64,000 bases of DNA from Asterias amurensis (lineage: Eukaryota > Echinodermata > Asteroidea > Forcipulatida > Asteriidae), in assembly GCF_032118995.1 (NCBI RefSeq), contig NC_092661.1, positions 5,704,494 to 5,768,493 on the forward strand. Reading direction: 5' to 3'. Below, in pieces: positions 35,101 through 44,644 of this stretch (its first letter is position 1; each line of letters begins with the position of its first letter). Under the pieces are notes generated by a model, which saw only the letters and a program-made list of their open reading frames with translations, made no database searches and was not told the origin of the DNA. The translations under genes were made by a program, and so were the position numbers.

Positions 35101-37926
35101 ACCGATCAAGAGAGTTTCGCCAACTCGGTAAGCGGCCCCCGGTCCCGGGCGTGTGCATTGAACCACACTGAGTCATGTCAATCCGGTCTAATTTTTGTTG
35201 CGTTCAGACGCACAAAAATTGAACCCGAACCAGTCTAAAATGCGTTAGACCAACTGTAGTACGGCGTGTGAACGACAATGGTTTAGCGCACTCATTGAAA
35301 AATGAAGAGCACTTTTATGGAACAGGCTATTCTGAAACCGTTGCAGGCGTGTTTTTGTTTTAAACGAAAATGTACTGAAGAGAGAGGGAAGGGCGTTTGA
35401 TGAGTGGTAGGTGGTGGGGGGGGGGGTATTGGTGGGATGAAAGTGTGGTGAGAAACAGCATACATCCTCCATGAAGTTTACAATAATATACGACGTTCCC
35501 TTCTCATAACGTGTGATATGTCAAATCTGTGATAATAATACTGCGTGAAATTGAATGCCGGCATGTTTTATGTAAGAGAAGTGCAAGCCATTAGTTCTCA
35601 TTCAACGATTCGTGTATATGACTGGGTTTAACGGAAGGTGTGGGTTGCGGGGGGGGGGGACAGACAAAGTAAATTATTGCCCAGCCACAGGTTTGCTCAA
35701 CAGTCTCCGACCAATTAACGTTGTGTAAACTTGTGTGCGGGAAATTTGAAACTGTTTCGGGCGGTGGCCATAGAGAGGCTGGGGAGCAAAACGTGTATGA
35801 CATCACGGCCAAATGGCATAAGTTGTTTAACCATGCCTGGGGTGGATTTCACAAAGAGTTAGGACTAGTCTTATCTCGAGTTAGGACCAAACTTGTCCAA
35901 ACTTAACCTCATCTGTGTGGGAAGTGGGGTGTCCATAGGTTATGGTCATATACCTATTCTTTTGAACAAATAATTTGTTTTTTTCCTAAAGGAGAGCTTT
36001 GTTCAAGTTCAAGTTTTGTTAAATCGGTGATAATATGCTGAACCCATCAGTAATATCAGCCTTTTATGGGAAGTGTGTCAGAGCATTTTTTGTCTGTGCG
36101 TTTATATGCACTTCGTCAGTCACCATTTTTCTTTTCTTTTTTTCGTCCCCTGTAAGGTGTTTGATCTTGGTGCAAACCAGTGTGATCCCATTTTCATTCT
36201 TCCGTATGTGCTGGAGTCACAGTTGATGAACATTATTGCCTCTAGGTGGGCTATTGCTTATTGTCTCACCCTTTCACTTGTCTGAGTCTTGCTTCTCGCT
36301 GTGTTTATTCAGCCAAAAAAAAAAAAAAAACGGTCTACCATCCTACGCCAGTCGAAACTGCTTTTCAGAAAAATGAGACTACGCGTTTTAATAACAATGG
36401 AGGGGAAACAAAGACAGAGCCCAATACACCCCTTCCAAATGCCATCAACATGGAATCATCCAGTCACCTTTAACGCATACCTAGAATCATACATTAAAGG
36501 TACACTGGAGGATTTGTCCAAAACAATAATTTAAAAAATGGCATCAAATATGACTCAAGCAGAACGTATCGCACTGACTGGCCTATAAAGAAAAAAACAA
36601 AAATTGTCAGGGCAGGGGTGTTTGCGCTTTTAATAAGTCAGATTATATTCACAAGGGGAATAGGCAACTATATCAGTTTCAAATTTCCCGCACAAGTTTA
36701 CGCGACGTTAATTGGCCGCAGACTGTTTGAGCAAACCTACGGCTGGGCAATAGTTAGAGGAACACGTTGCCTTGGATCGAACGAGTTTGTCTATAAAAAG
36801 CGTTTGTAACCGTTTCTTTTTTATAAAATGCATTTGGTTGGAAAGATGTTTTGAAAGTAGAATACAATGATCCACACAAATTTGCCTCGAAATTGCGTGG
36901 TTTTCCTTTTACTTTGCGAACTAACACGGTCGGCCATTTATGGGAGTCAATGGCCGACCGTGTTAGTCGACGAGATAGAAGGAAAACCGTGCAATTTCGA
37001 GGCATGTTTGTGTGGATCATTGAGTTGTACTTTTACAACATCTTTCTACGGTTACGGTTACAGACGCTTGTCAAAGACCAACTCGACCGATCCAAAGTGT
37101 TCCTTTAACTCTGTCTGTCTTTTTCCCCCGGTCCCCAACCCCATCTTCAAGTAAACACTTTCCAATGACTACACCTAAACCATTACAGATATCTGAAACA
37201 TTGTGAATGTGTACCGTTTTTTAAGTTTTCTGTTTGTCTTATGGCCTCTACATACACTAACAAAGTTGTTTGATGCACCCATGTCTTGGGGGAAAACAAT
37301 CAAAACTGTCTTCGTGGGTACACGGTCTTCCCTGTCACAACATTTATCTGCAGGCTACATGTATGATTTCGCTATTCCTTTCCACACAACAATTGTTAGT
37401 ATAAAAACTTACTTGGTAAACAAGCAACGGAGAGCTGTTAATGGTATAAAACATTGTGAGAAACGGCTCCCTCTAAAGTAATGTAGTTTTTAAGAACAAA
37501 TTGATTTTCCACAAAAATATTTGAATTTGATCTCGAGACATCAGATTTAGATTTTGAGGTCCCGAAAACAAGCATCTGAAAGCACACAACTTCGTGTGAC
37601 AAAATGTGTTTTTCCTTCCATTATTATTTGATCGCAACTTCGACGACCAATGAGTTCAAAATGTTCACATGTTTGTTATTTTTCTGCATATGTTGAGATA
37701 CACCGAGTGAGGAGACTGGCCCTTGAAAATTACCAAATGTGTCCAGTGTCTTTAACACAGTTCTCTGTTTGGGTGACAGAATCTCACGCCACACCGGCAC
37801 GTTAATTCGTAGGTTTAATACATTTACTTAGACCTAAAATAAAAAAATTCACATACCGTGTAGCAAAATCATCAAAGCTGAAAGATGAACCAAAGTTGCC
37901 GATGAAAATGTAGTCTTCGCAGTCAT
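29101..37926 (-). CDS. Class B/adhesion-like GPCR with N-terminal somatomedin-B-like domain
   Basis: Plasma-membrane receptor, ligand unknown. Coding exons on the minus strand: 37857-37926 (signal peptide; donor GTATGT; phase 1), 29977-32309 (acceptor TTTTGCAG; donor GTAAGG; phase 0) and 29101-29373 (acceptor GGTTCCAG; stop TGA), total 2676 nt, 891 aa. Residues 1-24 are a hydrophobic signal peptide ending LMILLH. Residues 31-86 hold eight or more cysteines with the CRCDRRC...NDCCQDY pattern of somatomedin-B domains. A cysteine-rich extracellular region follows to about 600. Seven helices run from about 608 to 850; TM3 starts with Cys661 and loop 2 has the class B FCWIE motif (Cys742). Exon 3 supplies TM6, TM7 and a short basic tail. 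No GPS cleavage motif is visible. Resembles Methuselah-like or adhesion receptors. The 849-codon open frame of exon 2 extends into introns at both ends, which are excluded here. Exon 1 lies 5.5 kb away and rests on phase match and signal peptide. Confidence 0.8.
29374..29745. repeat. Tandem duplication inside GPCR intron 2, about 190-bp unit
   Basis: 29371-29560 and 29563-29745 are near-identical: GCTGGAACCAAAGAAG, AACTTTA.TCTTGAAAT, AATGGTTCTCAGAAGAGC and GGGTCTTTTAGGACGCAAGG in the same order. Each unit brings its own copy of the intron acceptor (GGTTCCAGC on the minus strand). Only the copy at 29374 precedes an exon. Confidence 0.85.
32345..33430. other. GPCR intron 1, part near exon 2
   Basis: No element or exon recognised. 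32930-33000 is CpG-rich (GCGCACGCGCGC). Open frames on both strands at 33121-33646 are overlapping and not protein-like. Confidence 0.4.
33431..33603. repeat. 173-bp inverted-repeat element capped by CRE palindromes
   Basis: The left end GTGACGTCAATCGAGGCAGA pairs with the right end TCTGCCACGATTGACGTCAC. Full TGACGTCA (CREB/ATF-type) sites lie at 33432-33439 and 33595-33602. Located in intron 1 of the GPCR gene. Confidence 0.65.
33766..34142. repeat. TTAA foldback MITE, family 1, in GPCR intron 1
   Basis: 377 bp full copy with TTAA at both borders. Confidence 0.87.
34225..34975. repeat. Large foldback element, 750 bp, arms of about 310-340 bp
   Basis: The left arm (about 34225-34565) is matched in inverted order by the right arm (about 34665-34975). 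Examples are CTTCTCACATGCACAGCGCT facing AGCGCTGTGCATGTGAGAAG, CACGTTGTT facing AACAACGTG, and GTGGGTGCGAGGCTGTG facing CACAGCCTCGCACCCAC. Between them lies about 100 bp of AT-rich spacer. No transposase. In GPCR intron 1. Confidence 0.85.
34976..35660. other. GPCR intron 1, middle part
   Basis: Unique-looking DNA with G-runs at 35409-35422 and 35649-35658. No exon recognised. Confidence 0.4.
35672..36754. mobile_element. Non-autonomous DNA element with about 85-bp terminal inverted repeats
   Basis: The left repeat at 35672-35755 (ATTATTGCCCAGCCACAGG, GTTTGCTCAACAGTCT, GTGCGGGAAATTTGAAACT) is matched inverted at 36668-36752 (AGTTTCAAATTTCCCGCAC, AGACTGTTTGAGCAAAC, CTGGGCAATAGTT). The 0.9-kb interior has a fragment of the GATTTCACAAAGAGTTAGG repeat and an A-run but no recognisable transposase. 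Confidence 0.75.
36754..37108. repeat. Foldback MITE, family 2, in GPCR intron 1
   Basis: 355 bp, GAGGAACACGTTGCCTTGGA to GTGTTCCTTTAA. It sits exactly at the right end of the 35672-36754 element, so it inserted at or next to that end. Confidence 0.83.
37389..37755. repeat. Decayed family 1 MITE in GPCR intron 1
   Basis: From ACAATTGTTAGTATAAAAAC to GTGTCCAGTGTCTTTAA, ending about 100 bp short of the signal-peptide exon. Left terminus lost. Confidence 0.72.
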
Positions 37927-38039
37927 TATGATGTAGAGTTTTCTCTCTGCGTCATGAAAATAACAAAACATACCTGTTCAGCTTCACTTTATACTGAACG
38001 AGTCCAACTTACTTATAGTATCCTTACACCCACAAGAAA

Positions 38040-38285
38040 TAGATCCTATTGTATAACTGACATATATATCCTTGTCATTTGATTGGTGGAACTTACTTCA
38101 CGTGACATTCACTATTACTCCCATCCGCACTGGTGATCAAAAAGACCTATTCGCCCATTCAACATTTGGACTGTTCCAGTTCACTCGGCTTTGCCTCGTG
38201 AAATGGATAGTCCAAATTTTACCTTGCGATAATATTCCTCCCATTTCCGCTCTGAGCCACTCAATATTTGAAAACTATATATTGA
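38040..38285. repeat. Dispersed foldback repeat, copy 1
   Basis: TGACATATATATCCTTGTCA, TTTGATTGGTGGAACTTACT, ACTATTACTCCCATCCGCAC and TTGGACTGTTCCA recur in inverted orientation at 58000-58555. It lies just upstream of the GPCR start codon, in its presumed 5' flank. Confidence 0.65.
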
Positions 38286-38540
38286 CCTTCGCGTGAATTC
38301 TATAGCATAGTTCAGTCAATTAGTCTTGTATTTTTTAATGATCTCTTCTGGTTATTTAAAAGCTTATAAACGAGCCACGGTTTTAGTGGGTGCTTCTTTC
38401 ACCTCGCCCGCATTCTGTTCCATCAGGTTTTCAAATGGTACTGATCACGTGGCTATTGAGGGGCAGTGTCGTCATGATCTAAGCAGGCCCGACTCTGTGC
38501 ATGAACTATAAATCCAGCCCTCGACGCAACACTCTCTAAC

Positions 38541-38884
38541 AACCAACGTTCCGATTATGCACGGCAAAAACTGTCCACGCCTGTAATGAACGAACGCTAG
38601 CGGGCGCTCTGTTTCTCTGATTTAGATACAGGACATAGACCTTTTCGCAAATACTGGGGCGCGCGCGTAAAGCTTGGAATTAGGTGCATTGTGGTCTAGC
38701 TGGTTACATATTTGATTCATATCTATCCCACAATGCACCTCATTCAACAGTCTGCGCTTGCGCATTGGTATTTGCGATAAGGTCTCCGTGAGATCCGTAA
38801 ATCAGAGAAACAGAGCGCCCGCTAGCGTTCGTTCATAACAAGCGTGAACAGTTTTTGCCGTGCATAATCGGAACGTTGGTTGTG
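38541..38884. repeat. Palindromic element carrying a nested family 5 MITE
   Basis: The outer arms CAACCAACGTTCCGATTATG and CATAATCGGAACGTTGGTTG are exact inverses and continue through GCACGGCAAAAACTGT and GCTAGCGGGCGCTCTGTTTC on the left. Family 5 (38636-38785) occupies the centre. A partial outer arm lies at 44245-44330. Confidence 0.82.
38636..38785. repeat. TA-type foldback MITE, family 5, nested
   Basis: 150 bp, TAGACCTTTTCGCAAATACT to TATTTGCGATAAGGTCT; third copy in the window. Confidence 0.8.
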
Positions 38885-38925
38885 TGTGACCGCGCAACAC
38901 CAATGGTCTTGGAAACAAGACTAAA

Positions 38926-39395
38926 ACATAGGATTCGAACTGCCTCTAGCTACCGGGCAACCTCGGTAGTCTAGTTGGTAAGACACTGCTCTAGAATTAC
39001 AAGGGTCGTGGGTTCGAATCCCACCCGAGTAACATGCCTGTGATATTTTTTCACAGGACTCGGGAAGTACTGAGTATACAGTGCTAACACACATCGGTGT
39101 ATGGGTAAAAAACCAAAATTAATATTCTTTATTCCCGATGCAAATTTAACATATATTATATCGTTGAAGTACCCGCTGCCAAAACATAAGATTCAAACTG
39201 CCTCTAGCTACCGGGCAACCTCGGTAGTCTAGTTGGTAAGACACTGCTCTAGAATTGCAGCGGTCGTGGGTTCGAATCCCACCCGAGTAACATGCCTGTG
39301 ATATTTTTTTTCACAGGACTCGGGAAAGTACTGAGTATACAGTGCTAACACACATCGGTGTATGGGTAAAACCAAAATTAATAATGTATTTCAAT
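38926..39395 (+). repeat. Tandem pair of tRNA-headed SINE units, 257-bp period
   Basis: Two near-identical units. Each has AACTGCCTCTAGCTACCGGG, then a tRNA-like head with box A-like TAGTCTAGTTGG and exact box B GGTTCGAATCC (heads at about 38968-39033 and 39225-39290). A body follows with CATGCCTGTGATATTTTTT, ACTGAGTATACAGTGCT and CACATCGGTGTATGGGTAAA. A third decayed copy is at 13005. The heads do not form a clean tRNA anticodon arm, so these are SINEs. Confidence 0.75.
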
Positions 39396-41306
39396 TTCGA
39401 TATTTCTTATTGTAGAGTATTATTCCCAATCATCATCATCAACACCTTTCACCCTCGAGTCATTATTGGTGATAATCGCTTCACCATGAATCTATCTGCA
39501 AACACGAACTCTTTCCCAAATCGTTAAACTTGACATATACTCCATCATTTCATTTTAATGGTGGTCAAGCGGTTTTGATGGCCATCTTCTTTTATTTATT
39601 TTTTTATTTATTTTTTCCAAGCATACTTTATAGCACATTTTGTCCATAACGACACAATTAGGTCACCTTTGGGAGGTATAAGTCACGTTGAATTGTTGGC
39701 GAGATGACATTGGCCAGCGGGTAGCAACCGCATAATTATGGCGTTAGCATTCACAAACGGTCACCATGGAATTTCGAATCTGAACTAAAATGCGATCTTT
39801 GCATAATCAAACCTTTCGCGACATCGAAGACGTTCAGGAGTTGCCAGGCGAAGTTTTTGTTCTGCAGCTTTTATAAGAAGTGTTGAAGAAGCTTCCTTGT
39901 TCAATCTGGCCTTCAGGGCATATGCGTCATCAGACCAGCGGGACATGTAATTATTCAGTCGAGTGGTTAAATCTGCTGCGGGGTCATTATATCATATAAT
40001 TATGACATAATGAGCCCGCACCATGCAAGGTTGTCCTCGGACATTGGTCTCGGCTATTGTTCCTCAAATGAACCGAACGCATAATTAAGAGAAGCTTCCT
40101 AAAAAAGACACAACTCATCAGCAAAACAGAATTGGCTTCGCCTCGAGAAAATATAACGCTCCGGGGATCACCTCGGGAGTCATAGTTTTAACCATAGCAC
40201 TCAAAGCAGCCAATATTTGTATATCAGTCGAGGGGATGAGACCACATCGGGCATGATTGTCCTCGGACATGTTGTCCATCATTTTGTTCCTCAAGTAAAC
40301 ATAATACCTGATTGAGAGACGCTTCACGGGAAGCAAACAACTCATCAACAAGACTGGGTTATTTTTCCGTTCAACTCTGATGACTGATTTAGTCAGAGTT
40401 TTCTCAGTTTTGTTTTTCATTTGATCATCCATATGATGCCAGGCTGCACTATGTAGGATAGTCTTTGACAACTAATGATGTACCAACATTTTTGAGTCAA
40501 GTCGATCTTATTCCTGCCTTTCTTTTTCCAATTTGGTCGTTTAGGTTTTTATTTTCCATTTATAATGTTGTCTCTATGTGAAATTAATATAGGTCAATGG
40601 TGAAGATGCACGACGGCCGGAGGCCAGTTTCTGGCATTATTCACAAGCCTCGAAGTGTGACGTCAGATGTTCATGCTAGAGTAGACTGGGCCCCTGTCCT
40701 TATCCGCCAACACGAAGTGGGGTCCTTGGTTTTCAGAACCAGTGATTTCATTTGATACAATCGTTTCATGGGATAAACGTGCAGTGACTAAAGATATGTG
40801 TTTTGATTGGTCCGATGTGACGTTTGGCAGCTGCACTTGCGGTCGTCTGCAATCTAGGTGAAAGGTACAAATAGACAGGGATTGACCGAGGCTAGAAAGT
40901 GAGGTGGATTAAGGAAAAGATCGTGACACGGCGGACAAAAGCACAGTATCAGTTTAACCCACAGATATAAAAAAAAGTCATGCTCCAAAAAATCTGAGAA
41001 TGGGATAACCTTGAATTACGTCATTATGACGTCATAGCCTCTTTCATGTAATAAAGCAAGGAAATGCCTATACTTGATTAAAGTCCCATTCTCGTGTGAG
41101 AGGTCCCCAGCTATTACCTCAACATACTATGAAACAACCCCGTAGGATACAGTACAGTGCGCGCTCGCCGTCAAAATGTGGTCCCGAGAATGGGACTTGA
41201 CGAAGTCGTTTCTTACACTGCACGTTGTTATTGGAAAATCTCCCCAAATGGGGAGCTGTACAAAACCAATGGAAGCGTGGAAGCGCTGACCTGCCGGTAA
41301 AATATT
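39396..41306. other. Intergenic, no gene seen
   Basis: AT-rich around 39590-39620. 40680-40760 resembles the repeat fragment at 16005. GTCCCATTCTCG near 41082 pairs with CGAGAATGGGAC near 41195, suggesting a small foldback. No exon recognised. Confidence 0.4.
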
Positions 41307-41460
41307 CGCATCCCCTTAAGGTGATCCCCTAGCTGCCGCTTCCCAGGTTGTATCGTAATTTGGGTGTGATCCCTGGCTACACGGCAGTTAACGGTTGTAT
41401 TGCTTCTGACTGGCGGCCCCGAACAAAGATATTGACAAAATAGGGACACCGCCAATATAG

Positions 41461-41532
41461 GGCTAGATAGCTCAGTTGGTAGAGCGCCGGCACGTTAATC
41501 CGGAGGTCGTTGGTTCGAATCCCACTCTAGTC
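41461..41532 (+). tRNA. tRNA-like sequence, GTT (Asn) anticodon position, probably a pseudo-tRNA
   Basis: 72 nt with cloverleaf features: acceptor GGCTAGA / TCTAGTC, D stem GCTC / GAGC, exact box A TAGCTCAGTTGG and exact box B GGTTCGAATCC. Against function: position 33 is C instead of T, the 31-39 pair is C-T, and the T stem has one mismatch. No 3' T-run terminator follows closely. Most likely the head of a tRNA-derived repeat. Confidence 0.45.
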
Positions 41533-41785
41533 AATTCTTTGTTCAACCCCAAAAATCATTTACAAATTTACCCATTCAGTTTCCCTTGTAGTTTCCCCTT
41601 GTGGTTTATATTGATATCTGAAACAAAAGTCGCATCCCCTTAAGGTGATCCCCTAGCTGCCGCTTCCCAGGTTGTATCGTAATTTGGGTGTGATCCCTGG
41701 CTACACGGCAGTTAACGGTTGTATGGCTTCTGACTGGCACCCCCCGAACAAAGATATTGACAAAATAGGGACACCGCCAATATAG

Positions 41786-41857
41786 GGCTAGATAGCTCAG
41801 TTGGTAGAGCGCCGGCACGTTAATCCGGAGGTCGTTTGTTCGAATCCCACTCTAGTC
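41786..41857 (+). tRNA. tRNA-like sequence, second tandem copy
   Basis: Same 72-nt fold as at 41461, with box B weakened to TGTTCGAATCC. The same C33 and 31-39 mismatch argue that both copies descend from one pseudo-tRNA or SINE head rather than independent tRNA genes. Confidence 0.4.
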
Positions 41858-41940
41858 AATTCTTTGTTCAACCCCAAAAATCATTTACAAATTTACCCGG
41901 TCAGTTTCCCTTGTGGTTTATATTGATAGGTAAAATATTC

Positions 41941-42780
41941 ATTATACTCTGTGACATCACAGTAGTAGACGTTGTAAGGCACGCGTCTACACGCGGCACG
42001 CACGTGGGGCGGGTCAACTCATTAGCAGGCAAGGGGTGTCGGTATCATAAGTTGTTTTATTGCACTTCCCAAAATTCAAATTTCGCAAACAAAACCGACC
42101 CCAACGTATGTTACAACGTATTACTTAAATTCAAATGAACATTAAGTGCTTTCGTTTTTACAATTAATTGGTTATTAAAAAATGTATTTCAATCATCAAC
42201 TAAGTACTTAACCCACAAGTGACAAATGAACTAGTCTTCTTTTTGGGTGCGTTTGATTGGTCAAAACGTATCACGTAACAATGTTACATATTCATGAGTA
42301 AATACATTTACATACCAGGCGACTGCGACATCGTCAAGTCCCTGTCCCGCAAGCGGAACAGGTTTTGGAATGCAGAGAATCACAAAGCAGTAGTTTTCTT
42401 GGGATGGCACGGGATTGGGACTTGAGTCAAGTCTAGGAAATGCCATGCTTTGGGGTTTCTACATGCCAAAATTATGTTTCTAAAGGTCAAGGAATTCAAT
42501 GAGGGTGGTATTAGTTTGTAAAAACTTAATATCCTTTATGTGGAGTATATTGATGTAATTATGACGTCATCATCATCAATACTACACAAATCACAAAAAG
42601 TTTAAAAACAAAATTAATGCCGTGTGGATTCGCCAAAATGCTTATCTTGTTGTGTTCATAATAATGGTAACAGTATAATTACCGTGGCACTGATCTATAA
42701 GATATCATGATGTCATTAGCATACCATAAACAATATACTATCGACCAAAACAAAACACATTAACACAATGAAACACGATA
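41941..42780. other. Intergenic, no gene seen
   Basis: No exon or repeat family recognised on either strand. ATGACGTCAT occurs near 42561. Confidence 0.4.
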
Positions 42781-43785
42781 TACAGGGTGTCTCAAAAAAA
42801 AGGTAATCCTACTTTAAAGGGTTTTTATGGCCAGACTATTATGTTTACCAGCAGAAAGCATGGCATCATCTTAAAGCTGAAACCTTGTGCTTTCCAATGA
42901 TACATTTGGTTACATTCAAGGGTCATGCATCAGTGAGCACCATTGTCTTGAAGTTGTGGTGCTTAAATGCAGTTGGTTCACTTTTGAACCCATGTCATTT
43001 TGGCCTTCAGACAGAGTGTAAACCTCAGGTTGTCACAAATGGTTTAGCTAATAACAGCAGAGTGGTCAAGAAAAGGTATGAAACCAGAAGTTTGCTGGGA
43101 TCTCTCTCACACCGCTCAAGAAGCCACCCACAGAAAGTATGTCTTCTTGCAAGATCAGGAAGCAGAAGTTCATGACGGATGTGAAGATGCGGAACAGATG
43201 AAAGTGAAGGTCCAGATGAGTGATCCGATTAAAAGTGGTGTGGCTCAGTCAAACACCATTCCGTCTCGCACTTGTCTCCCGTGGGTGGTCAATCAGTTGC
43301 TGTCGTAGGATAGCGATGTTTTCCTGAGATCTCGCTGTCTTGGCCTTCCTGAACTTCCTTTGTTGCGGTTGAGGCTGGTTCCATACTTTCTCACATTGGC
43401 CCAGATCGTTTCTTTGCTGGTGGTTCTCGAGTTGGAAATGCTTCTCCAAATGCATCCTGTGTAGCCTGCAAAAAGTTCTGGTTTCATACCATTTCTTGAC
43501 CACAATTAATATTCTCTGTTCTGCCGTTAGCTGAACCATTGTGACAACCTGAGGTTTACACACTGTTTGAAGGCCAGAATGACAAGGGTTTAAAAGTGAA
43601 CCAACTGCATTTCTGCATTTCTGCACTACATTTTCAAGACAATGGCAGCAGATGCGCATCACCTTGCGGTTTTCTGGACTCGGTTTCACGTGATCCGTGG
43701 TGCCTCCCTGCAAGTTTCTCACAGAAGGTGACTGTTTGTATGCTGAGAGAGCACGTCTCTTATTTTCTATGAGAGGTGACATCTC
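42781..43785. mobile_element. Mariner/Tc1-type transposon wreck, two 5' parts head to head
   Basis: Begins with a mariner-like terminus, CAGGGTGTCTCAAAAAAA, at 42785. 42920-43085 on the plus strand and 43480-43660 on the minus strand are diverged copies of the same 5' region (CCATTGTCTTGAA, AATGCAGTTGGTTCACTTTT, GTGTAAACCTCAGGTTGTCA), so two element copies face each other. The minus copy continues into transposase sequence (43170-43550). The far terminus is not seen. Confidence 0.7.
43170..43550 (-). pseudogene. Mariner-type transposase N-terminal fragment (DUF4817-like helix-turn-helix), frameshifted
   Basis: On the minus strand a frame starting MVQLTAEQR at about 43540 gives KKWYETR, then a frame change. 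A second frame gives KETIWANVRKYG and SLNRNKGSSGRP. A return to the first frame gives TARSQENIAILRQQL, ETSARRNGV, and on to SHTTFNRITHLDL. This order matches the DUF4817 DNA-binding region at the start of some mariner-type transposases. At least two frameshifts and no DDE catalytic region, so it is dead. Confidence 0.72.
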
Positions 43786-44644
43786 CTCTGCATGAGCCTC
43801 GAACCAATCGGGTGACTTGATTAGCCTCTTGCCGAAATAGCGGCATTGTAGACAACATTCCTGAGGTGTTCCCGTCTCCCGATGACATCGGAATTGACTA
43901 CTCTTGGCAAGACATCCTCCAAGACCTTGACAAACGCTTAAACCATCTCTGGGTTGTGAGTCTTATGCGTGTCAAAGCGAGGCTTGCAAAGTTTCAAATC
44001 CTACTGATCTGAATATTATTATACTCTGATAAAAACGTAAACCCACACACACATGCAGAGTATAGCAAAAGTCATGCAACGCAATTACTGCATGCATTGT
44101 ACACTGCATGCACAACACTGATTATTATTCATGAGCCAACCGCAACGCAGCCTCTGATTGGCTCCACCGGAAAGTCAGGGGAGATTTGCCGAAAAACAAC
44201 AAAAAAGTTAAGACCCGTCGTTGCAAATATCCAAGACCATGGCGAAATCTAAATCAGAGAAACAGAGAGCCCCCTAGCATTCGTTCATTTCAAGCGTGTA
44301 CAGTTTTTGCCGTGCATAGTGACCGCGAAACGTTTGTTGGCTGCCACCAACTCATTTTCAGGCCAATTCTAACAAAATAATTGCATCAAATGAGCTTTTG
44401 CCCTAAGGAATTTGAAACATAATTTTCACCCCTACAAAGCCCACCTCTAAGTAAAGATTTTATTTGTATTCTAGCGGGGCTGGGGACTTGGACTGTTCTT
44501 CATTGCTGCTACTATAGATTAATTTTTGTGTAAGAAGCAGTGGACTTTTTAGGTGGAGGCATTTTGACCACTGCACAGTCAATATTTTTCTAGTTAACTT
44601 TTAACGCTCTTTTTAATACATATTAAATATTTTTCCTCCTTCAG
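43786..44644. other. Intergenic with repeat arm fragment
   Basis: 44245-44330 matches the outer arm of the palindrome at 38541-38884 (TAAATCAGAGAAACAGAG, CAGTTTTTGCCGTGCATA). No gene recognised in the rest. Confidence 0.45.

Larger units (their letters stand above)
41307..41940 (+). repeat. Tandem duplication of a tRNA-bearing unit, 324-bp period
   Basis: CGCATCCCCTTAAGGTGATC starts at 41307 and again at 41631. About 290 bp are almost identical, including the tRNA-like block. A related, tRNA-less fragment is at 54745-54850 (CTTCTGACTGGCACCCCTGA). The unit looks like a SINE or other tRNA-derived repeat. Confidence 0.82.

Noticed and set aside
38968..39033. Functional tRNA gene
   Set aside because: Good box B but poor cloverleaf and a conserved SINE body downstream; two tandem copies and a decayed third copy support a SINE.
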